DNA of 9,520 nucleotides from Desulfofustis sp. (GCA_030145365.1 JAQYVS010000048.1:1-9520); one strand, 5' to 3'; positions 1 through 6,902 are shown, counted from the first letter of the stretch. Translations and numbers: made by a program. Notes: a model not told the origin generated them from the letters alone.

Positions 1-1
1 C

Positions 2-124
2 GCCAAAATCCTCTATCGAATATATGGTCGAAATGCCAATTTTAGCTCTGTAATTGATCCGAAATTGAAAGGCCATCAACAAATGATTGGCAAAACAAGT
101 CTACGAAAACTGATCTATGTGTAA
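2..124 (+). CDS. 3' end of an unrecognised protein gene
   Basis: A reading frame is open from the left edge of the window and stops at TAA 122-124, giving about 40 C-terminal residues. The fragment begins AKILYRIYGRNA and ends KTSLRKLIYV. It is basic, with no signal or membrane segment in the visible part. The YRIYGR stretch loosely recalls the IAKRYYG-type start of LysM-like repeats, but this is too short to name a family. The gene's start and most of its body lie outside the window, and the alternative that this is a chance open frame cannot be excluded. The left copy of the flanking direct repeat begins right at its stop codon. Confidence 0.4.
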   Translation, partial: AKILYRIYGRNANFSSVIDPKLKGHQQMIGKTSLRKLIYV

Positions 125-233
125 ACTGGAGATTACATCAATCCCGGCGAGCCATCCAGACAAGAGATTATGTAACAAAAGGTTGGATTTTGACGTGGTA
201 TCTATTTGTTGACATAATCTGAATAATCTTAGT
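119..233 (+). repeat. Left copy of a cluster-flanking direct repeat
   Basis: This segment matches 8677-8790 in the same orientation. The best block is 156-181 against 8713-8738, from CCAGACAA to TGTAACAAAAG, with 24 of 26 bases identical. A second block, GTTGACATAATC, is 12 of 12 identical (208-219 and 8763-8774). Between the blocks the two copies differ in length by 2 bp. Weaker similarity extends left to about 119 and right to about 233. The copy starts at the stop codon of the upstream gene and contains a TTGACATAAT string that resembles a -35 element. No terminal inverted repeat or transposase is visible, so its class is unknown. Confidence 0.6.
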
Positions 234-515
234 TTCTTCGCAGAAATTCTTTTTAGGTGACTTCTTTATTAAATCTATCCATTCATCAAAATGAAAATTC
301 AATCCAACCTAATATTCCGAAATCCCTATACTACATAAAGTAACCTTCTGTCACAGATGGCGCTGGGTTAGTGATGATTTGGTCACTGGCGTCAGATTTT
401 CTTTGATCTGAGGTTCAATCATAAAGTCATTGCAAATGCCCAACCGCTTGATTTGATCAAATTTTCACGCTCTCAGTGAGTATCCGATCACTAATCGCAT
501 TTGTAATCTTTAGTC
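234..515. other. Gene-poor interval downstream of the kinase gene
   Basis: No supported gene lies here. Small symmetric elements are present: a perfect 12-bp palindrome ATTTGATCAAAT (451-462), an inverted repeat TCAGAT/ATCTGA (392-397 and 406-411, loop of 8), and an 8-bp inverted pair TTAGTGAT/ATCACTAA (368-375 and 487-494). No GC-rich stem followed by a T-run is seen on the minus strand after the kinase stop codon, so no intrinsic terminator is called for the two-component operon. The strings TCTCAGTGA (471-479) and GTAATCTTT (503-511) recur in the same order at 8885-8893 and 8905-8913, possibly a degraded extension of the flanking repeat. Confidence 0.45.
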
Positions 516-2210
516 TCAAGTGTTTAATGTGATTGTGACTGCAAATCCAGTGGGTTGGAGGTTGGCAGCTGAGACGGTTCCTTTGCACGCTTCAACGCAG
601 GTTTTGACAATTGCCAGTCCGAGGCCGACACCTCCGGAATCTCTATCCCGGGAAGGCTCGGGACGGAAAAAGGGTTCGAAAAGCTGATCGAGAAGATCCT
701 CAGGAACACCAGGGCCATTATCTCGAACTATTATTTCAACCAGATCGACTCCTTTTTCAGCAGATATATATATCGGACCGGCACTCCCGGCGTATTTCGT
801 AGCATTTCTAACCAAATTGGCGATTGCACGCGTCAGTAGTTCCAAGGATGCAATAACCTGGATCTCTGGATCTATTTTGCTAATAATCTCTGCTGAAGAT
901 GTAGTTTCCCTCTTTAGTGCCATTTGAACTATTGGAAGCAGGGCGGTTTTTTCCAGTTTAACTGTATTGGATTTTATATCGGCCCGCGAAAAAGCCAGGA
1001 GTTCGTTGACCAGTTTGGACAGGTGATCGACATCCTCCATGACATCGATTACCCGTTTTTGGTTTCCCCCTTCCACACGTTGTTCCAGGGCCCCAAGCCC
1101 GAACTGGATCCTGGCTATGGGAGAGCCCAGTTCATGGGCCACATCTCCCAGAAATCGTTTTTGCCCATTTACGAAGGCGGACAGCCTTGATGTCATGTGG
1201 TTTATGGCATTTGCCAGACGCCCGATTTCATCTGTCCGTGATTCATGGATGGACACATCGAAGCTACCTTCGGCAATTTTCTCGGTTGCGCGGGTCATGC
1301 GGGCAAGCGGCCGTGTAATGTTTCTGACCATTGGAATCCAGAAAAGCATCGAAATCAGCATCACTACCGTGGCAACCACCACCCAGGGGAGAGGGTCGAA
1401 AAAAAATCCGTGGCCTGTCACGGAATCTGATACAACCAGCAAAATAGCAGGTGCAGGCGGCTGAGAGGGCCCTGGGGGCAGCGAAATTCGAATCCCGAGC
1501 CAATAGCGGATCGGCTGCCGCGTACGCATCATCATATGCGGTCCTGCAGCAACCGCTTCGGTGTGCATAAGCGGTCTTTTTCCGATGGACCTTTTTTTCA
1601 GGAGGTCACCTGTATCATCAATAGCGTGGTTTGCCGGTCGCCGCTGTGGGTCGCTGGAGCTAGGGGGTGGCGGACCCTGGCGACGGCCATCTGAATCTGC
1701 TCTGGAGTGATTTGGTCGTAAGACGAGCTGATCTCCTTCTTGTTCACAAATGCCTGTCACCGTTTCACCGCGCGGACTGATTAATTGCGCCTCATCCCCG
1801 GCGTTTTTGCCTTCACAGGCTGTATAAGCCTCCGAAGGCGGACCTTGACGTGGCGGAGGTTTGCGCGGCAAAGCATCCCTCACCCTTTTTATTAACTTTT
1901 CAGGAAACTCCATATCAATTGAAGAGAAGCGAGATCCGTCTTCAAGCACAAGGGCGAAATCCACTTGGTGGATCGCTGCATGTCTGGCAAGTACTACGGA
2001 CCAGTTTGTCCGCGACGTCTGATCCAAATCATGAAAAATCAACAAGCCGGTACTTCGCAAGCGATTCGATCCCTCTTGTCCGAAAATCGCTTGCAGATTC
2101 ACCTGCGGCTGGAAGGCAAAGAACATCGTCAAGACCGCAACTACCAGGACCAGATTCAGGAAGAACCAGCACAGGATCTTGACTAATAAAGACGAAGCCG
2201 GTTTTATCAT
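516..2210 (-). CDS. CpxA-type sensor histidine kinase with an embedded secreted-protein module
   Basis: This is a 564-aa membrane sensor kinase that should autophosphorylate on histidine and pass phosphate to the regulator encoded just upstream. Visible parts in order are TM1 (about 9-33), a long periplasmic domain (about 34-274), TM2 (about 275-293), a HAMP linker (about 294-346), the H box FLGDVAHELGSPI with His359, the N box NLVRNATKYA, the G1 box DNGPGVP, the F box FEPFFRP and the G2 box GGVGLGLAIV. The H box resembles that of E. coli CpxA. Residues 121-182 are an extra module nearly identical in layout to the repeats of the secreted protein at 3814-4269; its C132 and C155 are the only cysteines in the periplasmic part. 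The rest of the periplasmic domain (for example RTRQPIRYWLGIRI before TM2) is typical of CpxA-like kinases. The ATG overlaps the regulator's stop as ATGA and follows a GGAG ribosome site. All catalytic motifs are intact, so activity is expected. The ligand is unknown. Confidence 0.93.
   Translation of the reverse strand: MIKPASSLLVKILCWFFLNLVLVVAVLTMFFAFQPQVNLQAIFGQEGSNRLRSTGLLIFHDLDQTSRTNWSVVLARHAAIHQVDFALVLEDGSRFSSIDMEFPEKLIKRVRDALPRKPPPRQGPPSEAYTACEGKNAGDEAQLISPRGETVTGICEQEGDQLVLRPNHSRADSDGRRQGPPPPSSSDPQRRPANHAIDDTGDLLKKRSIGKRPLMHTEAVAAGPHMMMRTRQPIRYWLGIRISLPPGPSQPPAPAILLVVSDSVTGHGFFFDPLPWVVVATVVMLISMLFWIPMVRNITRPLARMTRATEKIAEGSFDVSIHESRTDEIGRLANAINHMTSRLSAFVNGQKRFLGDVAHELGSPIARIQFGLGALEQRVEGGNQKRVIDVMEDVDHLSKLVNELLAFSRADIKSNTVKLEKTALLPIVQMALKRETTSSAEIISKIDPEIQVIASLELLTRAIANLVRNATKYAGSAGPIYISAEKGVDLVEIIVRDNGPGVPEDLLDQLFEPFFRPEPSRDRDSGGVGLGLAIVKTCVEACKGTVSAANLQPTGFAVTITLNT
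1662..1850 (-). repeat. Sensor copy of the CEGK...VTGTC module
   Basis: This stretch encodes kinase residues 121-183. Against the first repeat of the secreted protein, 42 of 62 residues are identical by hand alignment, including EAYTACEGK, TVTG, CEQ and LVLRP. The two cysteines are 23 residues apart, as in both repeats of the secreted protein. The distance from the first cysteine to the next RR..PPP motif is 44 residues in the kinase and in the secreted protein. The similarity therefore covers a whole repeat unit plus the first residues of a second one, then ends in a proline/serine-rich stretch. DNA similarity is also evident, for example GCTTATACAGCCTGTGAAGG here and GCTTATACTGCCTGCGAAGG at 3940-3959. 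Confidence 0.88.
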
Positions 2211-2944
2211 TGCTGATTCTCCGGTTTTTTGAACATATACCCGGCGGACCGAACCGTTTGGATAAATACCGGGTTGCGGGGATCTTCCCCAAGCTTGCGC
2301 CGCAGCGAGGAGATATGGACGTCCACTGAGCGGTCGAAAACCTCATAATCCCGCCCGGCAACGGCATCCAGAAGCTGGTCCCGGTTCAGGACCCGCCCGG
2401 CGGATCCGGCCAGACGCGCCAGCAGATCGTATTCGATGGGGGTTAGATTCAGCACCTTTTCATCCAGGCGAACCGTGCGGGCGCTTCTTTCGATCTGCAG
2501 TTTTCCGAAAATTAAAACTTTATCTTTATCAGTGGCCGCCGTCTGGCGTTCGGATACGATATATCGGCGTGTAACGGCGCGAAGACGTGCCAAAAGTTCA
2601 CGCGACGAAAAGGTTTTTGGCAGATAATCATCGGCTCCCATCTCGAGCCCCACGATTCTGTCGGTTTCTTCACCCCTTGCCGTAAGCATTATAATAGGTA
2701 TATCCGACTCCCTACGCAGACGTTTCAAAACCTCGAATCCGTCCATCTGGGGCATCATGACGTCCAGAATCACCGCGTGAAAGTCACCTTTCCGGGCCAT
2801 TTCAAGCCCTGAAACGCCGTCGTTGGCGGATGCAACCTCGTACCCCATGGGTTCCAGGTAATCGGCCACAAGCTGGCACAGCTTCTTGTCATCATCGATC
2901 ATCAGAATTTTCATATTAGACGGCTCAATCGCTTGACGCGTCAT
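2207..2944 (-). CDS. OmpR/CpxR-type response regulator
   Basis: This 245-aa DNA-binding response regulator is the likely partner of the adjacent kinase. It has a receiver domain (about 11-125) with the acidic pocket MIDDD, phosphoacceptor Asp61 in ILDVMMPQMDG, Thr88 in MLTARG and Lys110. A C-terminal winged-helix domain (about 145-240) ends in VDVHISSLRRKLG and TVRSAGYMFKKP. The conserved KPF after the switch lysine reads KTF here, a mild departure. The start was set at the ATG at 2944 because AGGTG lies 5 bases upstream; an internal ATG at 2914 (MKILMIDDD) begins at the usual domain edge but has a poor ribosome site. The open frame runs further upstream to 3016 without a convincing start. 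The stop overlaps the kinase start by 4 bp, implying translational coupling. Layout and sequence point to CpxR more than to other OmpR subfamilies, but the regulon is unknown. Confidence 0.93.
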   Translation of the reverse strand: MTRQAIEPSNMKILMIDDDKKLCQLVADYLEPMGYEVASANDGVSGLEMARKGDFHAVILDVMMPQMDGFEVLKRLRRESDIPIIMLTARGEETDRIVGLEMGADDYLPKTFSSRELLARLRAVTRRYIVSERQTAATDKDKVLIFGKLQIERSARTVRLDEKVLNLTPIEYDLLARLAGSAGRVLNRDQLLDAVAGRDYEVFDRSVDVHISSLRRKLGEDPRNPVFIQTVRSAGYMFKKPENQQ

Positions 2945-3140
2945 TATGACACCTGCCTCTTTTAGTAAAGTTAACCACCTTATAAATATGCTTTCCGTAA
3001 CTCCAGGGCAATCCATTTTACAAAATCTTTACAATTTTGTCCCGAAACCACAAACAATCTTTACATCCGTCGCCTATTATATGCTCAATCCCGGGGAAAA
3101 AATTCCCGGAAAAATAACAACTTTAAAAAGGACGTACACC
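2945..3140. promoter_or_regulatory. Divergent control region with three TTTAC half-sites
   Basis: This intergenic stretch separates the regulator/kinase pair from the CpxP-like gene. TTTAC occurs at 3017-3021, 3028-3032 and 3060-3064; the second and third lie within a perfect 10-bp direct repeat AATCTTTACA (3024-3033 and 3056-3065). Start-to-start spacings are 11 and 32 bp, close to one and three helical turns, so the sites would face the same side of the DNA. On the minus strand they read GTAAA, the core of the E. coli CpxR box (GTAAA-N5-GTAAA); the first pair here is spaced N6. A weak minus-strand promoter is possible (TTGCCC at 3011-3006, TATTTA at 2988-2983), and a plus-strand -10 may be TATTAT at 3075-3080. 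This suggests autoregulation plus activation of the divergent genes. The promoters are weak guesses; the repeats are directly visible. Confidence 0.6.
3089..3111 (+). other. Hairpin in the leader of the CpxP-like gene
   Basis: The stretch can fold with GGGAA pairing to TTCCC around an A4 loop, extended by a second CC/GG pairing after a bulged G. It lies between the candidate -10 and the ribosome site AAGGA at 3126-3130, so it would be in the untranslated leader. It lacks a T-run and is not called a terminator. An effect on mRNA stability is possible but unproven. Confidence 0.3.
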
Positions 3141-3707
3141 ATGAATTCGAAACTTAATAAAAAATTCGGCACAGGCGTAATTGTTCTTCTGATCACGGTA
3201 TGCTTCATTCCTGCAATTGCAGGAGCGTTTTCACCCGGAGACGGAAGGCAAGGAAAGGTGTTTGACAGGAAAGACCATCACCGGTCTGCCCTTGGAATCT
3301 GGCGGGACCCGCAAATGGTTCAGGAACTTGAACTCACAAAAGAGCAGGTCAAGCAGCTCCGGGATGCGGATTTTACCTTCCGTAAAGAGTGCTTGGCGTT
3401 GAAAGCGCAGCTCGACAGCCTTCATCTGAAATTGGATAAAGCCTTTTCCGATGACATCGTTGACAACGCAGCAGTTCTTTCATTGGCGGAAAAGATTTCA
3501 GATGCAAAGGGGAAACTGTTTATCAAGGATATTGAATCGCGCTTGGCGATTGGAAAGCTTCTGAACGCGGATCAAATCAAAAAGCTGAAGCTGTATGACA
3601 TGCATCAGAAAAAGCAAGGTCGGAGGCAGAGTGGAAAACACATCTCAGGGCGCCATTCGGTTGAAAGACCTGATTATATATCGCTTTCCGGTGATTCAAA
3701 AGAATAA
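3141..3707 (+). CDS. Spy/CpxP-like periplasmic LTxxQ protein
   Basis: This 188-aa exported protein has a signal peptide (basic start, hydrophobic segment about 11-27, likely cleavage near AGA|FS). The mature part is highly charged and apparently all-helical, with two LTxxQ-type motifs: LTKEQ (65-69) and LNADQ (141-145). Paired LTxxQ motifs define the Spy/CpxP/ZraP family of periplasmic chaperones and sensor-kinase modulators. In E. coli, CpxP is encoded divergently from cpxRA, binds CpxA and dampens signalling; the same gene arrangement here suggests a similar role for the neighbouring kinase, which is an inference. The basic tail after about residue 157 is unusual and of unknown use. The ATG at 3141 was chosen because it starts the signal peptide and follows AAGGA; the open frame extends upstream to 2946 but without a good start. 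ZraP-like metal binding is an alternative. Confidence 0.85.
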   Translation: MNSKLNKKFGTGVIVLLITVCFIPAIAGAFSPGDGRQGKVFDRKDHHRSALGIWRDPQMVQELELTKEQVKQLRDADFTFRKECLALKAQLDSLHLKLDKAFSDDIVDNAAVLSLAEKISDAKGKLFIKDIESRLAIGKLLNADQIKKLKLYDMHQKKQGRRQSGKHISGRHSVERPDYISLSGDSKE

Positions 3708-3813
3708 CTTCAATAGGCTATCCGGCATGGTGTCCCTTCGGCCATTCAGAAAGGGTACTAGTAAATACAATAAGGCAGGCAACATATTAAAACCAACTTT
3801 AGGAGATTTGACA

Positions 3814-4269
3814 ATGAACATCATAAAAAAGACATCCATGGTTATTGCTCTATTGGGAATATTCATTGCTTTCGGTTCTTTTGGAATTGAAGCATTCGCG
3901 CAGGATAGCGGCAGCAGGCGCCAGGGGCCGCCTCCGGAAGCTTATACTGCCTGCGAAGGAAAATCTGCCGGTAGCACGGCTGAGTTTGAGAGTCCTGAGG
4001 GAGATACGGTGACAGGCACCTGCGAGCAGGATGGTGATCGACTCGTTCTGCGCCCTGATCGCTCCAAGGGAAATTCCGGCGGCAGGCGCCACAGTCCGCC
4101 CCCGGAGGCCTACACTGCATGTGAAGGAAACTCCGCCGGTGACACAGCAGAGTTTGAAAGCCCCAGTGGTGAAACGGTTACGGGTACCTGCGAGGAGGAT
4201 GGAGACCGACTGGTGCTGCGTCCTGACAACCCTCCTGGCAAAGGCAGAAGAAACAACACTGATGGCTGA
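3814..4269 (+). CDS. Small secreted protein of two Cys-pair repeats
   Basis: This 151-aa protein has a clear signal peptide (basic MNIIKK, hydrophobic core to about residue 25, likely cleavage AFA|QD). The rest is essentially two copies of one unit with a period of 56 residues. Each has an RR..PPPEAYTACEG start, a second cysteine 23 residues after the first (C47/C70 and C103/C126), a TVTGTCE segment and an acidic-then-LVLRPD end. One disulfide per unit is plausible in the periplasm. The linkers are glycine-, arginine- and proline-rich. I do not know a function for this module; similar short units with ACEGK and GETVTGTC occur in other bacterial exported proteins from general recall. A further copy sits in the sensor domain of the kinase at 516-2210, which suggests a role as ligand, competitor or partner of that kinase. 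A strong ribosome site (AGGAG, 3801-3805) sets the start. The gene may be cotranscribed with the CpxP-like gene 106 bp upstream. Confidence 0.85.
   Translation: MNIIKKTSMVIALLGIFIAFGSFGIEAFAQDSGSRRQGPPPEAYTACEGKSAGSTAEFESPEGDTVTGTCEQDGDRLVLRPDRSKGNSGGRRHSPPPEAYTACEGNSAGDTAEFESPSGETVTGTCEEDGDRLVLRPDNPPGKGRRNNTDG
3916..4224 (+). repeat. Two tandem 168-bp-period coding repeats
   Basis: The units begin at about 3916 and 4084 and encode residues 35-81 and 91-137 of the secreted protein. The period is 168 bp (56 codons) measured from first cysteine to first cysteine. The copies are strongly alike in protein but differ at many third positions, so the duplication is not very recent. Confidence 0.85.
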
Positions 4270-4296
4270 TGGGATACTTGCAGAACAAGAAACTGC

Positions 4297-4350
4297 TGAA
4301 CACAACCCGCCTGGTATAGCTTGGATCAAGACCCATGTGGGTTGTGTTTA
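4297..4350 (+). other. Long-stem hairpin between the secreted-protein and lipoprotein genes
   Basis: AACACAACCC (4299-4308) is the exact reverse complement of GGGTTGTGTT (4339-4348), and the stem extends two more pairs with one G-U. The 30-base loop contains a smaller hairpin, CTTG-GAT-CAAG (4320-4330). Only three T follow the stem, so it is a weak terminator at best. RNA processing or partial attenuation before the lipoprotein gene are alternatives. Confidence 0.5.
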
Positions 4351-4363
4351 CCAAACCGTTTGG
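4351..4363. promoter_or_regulatory. 13-bp palindrome upstream of the lipoprotein gene
   Basis: CCAAAC-C-GTTTGG is a perfect 6-bp inverted repeat around one base. It lies 17 bp before the GGAG ribosome site (4381-4384) and immediately after the hairpin. It could be an operator or a second small RNA hairpin; nothing in the window identifies a binder. Confidence 0.3.
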
Positions 4364-4391
4364 GTGGCAGACGATGATAAGGAGATAAGTA

Positions 4392-6902
4392 ATGAGAGCT
4401 TTCGCAGGGATTTTGGCAAGAGTGATTTTGATCATATTTGCGCTGATGAGTATCGCAGGATGTGATGGCGAATCAGCAGACAGTGCAGGTTCAAGTGACA
4501 ATGACACCAATTACAGCGATGCCTCGGGATATGCCATCGTCGATACGGGTCAGTTCGTGTGCTATGACGACCAGGGCGAACTTGCCAGGTGTCCTGATGA
4601 TGGAGAGCCCTTTGACGGTCAGGACAGTCAGCATGACTGCAATCAACATAGCTACACTGACAACAGCGATGGCATGGTGACCGACAACATTACCGGCCTG
4701 ATGTGGCAGCAGAGCCCGGACACGGACGGTGACGGTGACATCGATGCCGCGGACAAGCTTTCCTACGATGAGGCCGTGGCCGGTGCAGGCTCGTTGCGCC
4801 TGGGCGGCTATACCGACTGGCGCCTGCCCACCATCAAAGAGCTTTATTCCCTGATCGATTTCAGCGGCGTGGATCCCAGCGGCTATGAGGGCACCGACAC
4901 CTCCGGGCTGATTCCCTTCATCGACACCGCCTACTTTGACTTTGCTTACGGCGACACCAGCGCCGGCGAGCGCATTATCGACGCTCAGTACGCCTCCAGC
5001 AGCCTGTATGCGGCCAACACCGCAGGTGACGGCGGCCGCACCCTCTTCGGCGTCAATTTTGCCGATGGGCGCATCAAAGGTTATGGGTTGACCCTGTTCG
5101 GTTCAGATAAAACCTTCTTCGTCATCTATGTGCGCGGCAACACCAGCTATGGCCTAAACGACTTTGAAGACAACGGCGACGGTACCATCACTGATTATGC
5201 CACCGGACTGATGTGGTCGCAAGCGGATAGCGGTGAAGGTTTGAACTGGGAAGAAGCCCTGGCCTGGGTTGAGCAGAAAAACACCGAAGATTATTTGGAT
5301 TACAGGGACTGGCGTCTGCCCAACGCCAAGGAACTGCAAAGCATTGTGGATTACGCCAGATCTCCCGACACAACTGCCTCCGCCGCCATCAACGCTTTGC
5401 TTGAAACCACCGCCATCACCAATGAAGCGGGCGAAGCCGACTACCCCTGCTACTGGAGCGGTACCACCCACGCCAACTGGACAGCCAGCCCCGGCACCCA
5501 TGGCGCTTACGTCGCCTTTGGTCGGGCCATGGGCTATATGGGTGGCTCTTGGGTAGACGTTCATGGTGCGGGAGCGCAACGTAGCGATCCCAAATCGGGT
5601 GATCCTGACGACTACCCCTCCGGGTTCGGCCCCCAGGGTGACGCTATTCGTATCTACAATTATGTTCGCTTGGTACGCGACGAAGAATCTGTTACTGCAA
5701 CCAGTGGTGTCTTTGACGGATATATGTTGATGGCGCCATTAGGGTCATTTACAACCTATCTGATAGATACAGATGAATTGGTTGATCATACGTGGACAAG
5801 CAGTTACAGACCAGGAAATTCAGCATACCTTCTGGATGACGGTTTGCTGCTCCGAACAGGCAATGTGACAAATGGTAACAGGTTTGCCAGTACAGGCGGG
5901 GTCGGCGGAATTGTGGAGAAACTCGATTGGGGCAGCAATGTGACATGGAGTTATTCGCTCGCTTCTGATGATGAGTGTCTGCATCATGATGTGGAAGAAC
6001 TTCCTAACGGCAATATCCTGATGATTGCCTGGGAGTATAAAACTTCCGCTGAAGCCATTGCGGCCGGCAGGGACTCCAGTCTGCTTACAGATGGTGAACT
6101 GTGGCCTGACAAGATCATTGAGGTCGATCCAAGCGATAACAGTATAGTCTGGGAGTGGCACGTCTGGGATCATCTGGTCCAGGATTATGACAATTCAAAG
6201 GAAAATTATGGAGTTATCGCTGGTCATTCTGAACTTATTGATCTTAATTATGTTGACCTTCCAAGCGGGATAGCGGACTGGAATCATATCAACTCTGTTG
6301 ACTACAATACAGAGCTTGATCAGATCCTACTTTCAGTGCATGGTTTTGATGAATTCTGGGTAATAGATCATAGCACCACAACAGCAGAAGCGGCCTCTCA
6401 TTCAGGAGGGACCTATGGCAAGGGTGGCGATATTCTGTACCGATGGGGAAATCCGGCAGCATATGGTGCTTCGGGTGACCATGAATTCTATGGTCAGCAT
6501 GATGCCCAGTGGATACCATCTGATTCACCAGGCGCGGGAAACATACTTGTGTTTAATAACGGCCAGGGGCGTCCTGACGGAAGCTATTCAACAGTAGAAG
6601 AGATTGTTCCGGATGTTAATCCGGATGGCTCCTATCCCGTAACAATCGGGGAGGCCTTTGATCCTTCTTCACAGGAATGGGTATATATGGCTCCGAACCC
6701 TACGGATTTTTACGGTCATAATATTTCAGGAGCCCAGCGTCTGCCTAACGGGAATACCCTGATCTGTGAAGGTCCGGACGGGTATATTTTTGAGGTAACT
6801 AATGATGGCACTGTTGTATGGACGTATCAAAATACTGATGGTACGGCTGCATTTAGAGTAATCAAGTATTCCTATGACTACTCAGGCTTATCACAGCCGT
6901 AG
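4392..6902 (+). CDS. Lipoprotein with double DUF1566 region fused to an arylsulfotransferase-like domain
   Basis: This 836-aa protein begins with a lipoprotein signal (lipobox IAGC, Cys24, Asp at +2), followed by a Ser/Asp-rich linker. Residues about 48-430 hold two DUF1566 (Lcl C-terminal type) units with signatures ITGLMWQ...DWRLPTIKELYSLID and ATGLMWSQ...DWRLPNAKELQSIVD. This part ends in the block VHGAGAQRSDPKSG...YNYVRLVR shared with the protein at 7280-8476. Residues about 438-836 resemble arylsulfotransferase (ASST) beta-propeller proteins: HHDVEELPNGNIL (His531/532), NHINSVDYN, GQHDAQW (His703) and GHNISGAQRLPNGNTL (His776, Arg783). ASST enzymes move sulfate between phenolic compounds through a sulfo-histidine; whether this copy is active cannot be judged by eye. 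Ribosome site GGAG at 4381-4384 fixes the start. Base composition drops within the gene, from 39/60 and 37/60 GC (4861-4920, 5521-5580) to 25/60 and 21/60 (6241-6300, 6781-6840), consistent with a fusion of parts of different origin. It may be a surface-binding module carrying an enzyme; the substrate is unknown. Confidence 0.85.
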   Translation: MRAFAGILARVILIIFALMSIAGCDGESADSAGSSDNDTNYSDASGYAIVDTGQFVCYDDQGELARCPDDGEPFDGQDSQHDCNQHSYTDNSDGMVTDNITGLMWQQSPDTDGDGDIDAADKLSYDEAVAGAGSLRLGGYTDWRLPTIKELYSLIDFSGVDPSGYEGTDTSGLIPFIDTAYFDFAYGDTSAGERIIDAQYASSSLYAANTAGDGGRTLFGVNFADGRIKGYGLTLFGSDKTFFVIYVRGNTSYGLNDFEDNGDGTITDYATGLMWSQADSGEGLNWEEALAWVEQKNTEDYLDYRDWRLPNAKELQSIVDYARSPDTTASAAINALLETTAITNEAGEADYPCYWSGTTHANWTASPGTHGAYVAFGRAMGYMGGSWVDVHGAGAQRSDPKSGDPDDYPSGFGPQGDAIRIYNYVRLVRDEESVTATSGVFDGYMLMAPLGSFTTYLIDTDELVDHTWTSSYRPGNSAYLLDDGLLLRTGNVTNGNRFASTGGVGGIVEKLDWGSNVTWSYSLASDDECLHHDVEELPNGNILMIAWEYKTSAEAIAAGRDSSLLTDGELWPDKIIEVDPSDNSIVWEWHVWDHLVQDYDNSKENYGVIAGHSELIDLNYVDLPSGIADWNHINSVDYNTELDQILLSVHGFDEFWVIDHSTTTAEAASHSGGTYGKGGDILYRWGNPAAYGASGDHEFYGQHDAQWIPSDSPGAGNILVFNNGQGRPDGSYSTVEEIVPDVNPDGSYPVTIGEAFDPSSQEWVYMAPNPTDFYGHNISGAQRLPNGNTLICEGPDGYIFEVTNDGTVVWTYQNTDGTAAFRVIKYSYDYSGLSQP

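Noticed and set aside
392..411. Hairpin TCAGAT/ATCTGA as a terminator of the two-component operon
   Set aside because: The stem is short and AT-rich, about 100 bp past the stop codon, and has no adjacent T-run on the minus strand.
1039..1464. 141-aa plus-strand open frame inside the kinase gene
   Set aside because: It lies opposite a kinase with all catalytic motifs, has no good ribosome site, and its Arg/Pro/Ser-rich product looks like a shadow translation.
2945..3016. Longer N-terminus for the response regulator
   Set aside because: The extra 24 residues would cover the likely minus-strand promoter, and the receiver domain needs none of them.
2946..3140. Longer N-terminus for the CpxP-like protein
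   Set aside because: It would bury the signal peptide and translate the TTTAC repeat region; the ATG at 3141 has a proper ribosome site.
4031..4465. 144-aa plus-strand open frame across the secreted-protein and lipoprotein genes
   Set aside because: It overlaps both real genes in another frame, and the hairpin region falls inside it; no start signal supports it.
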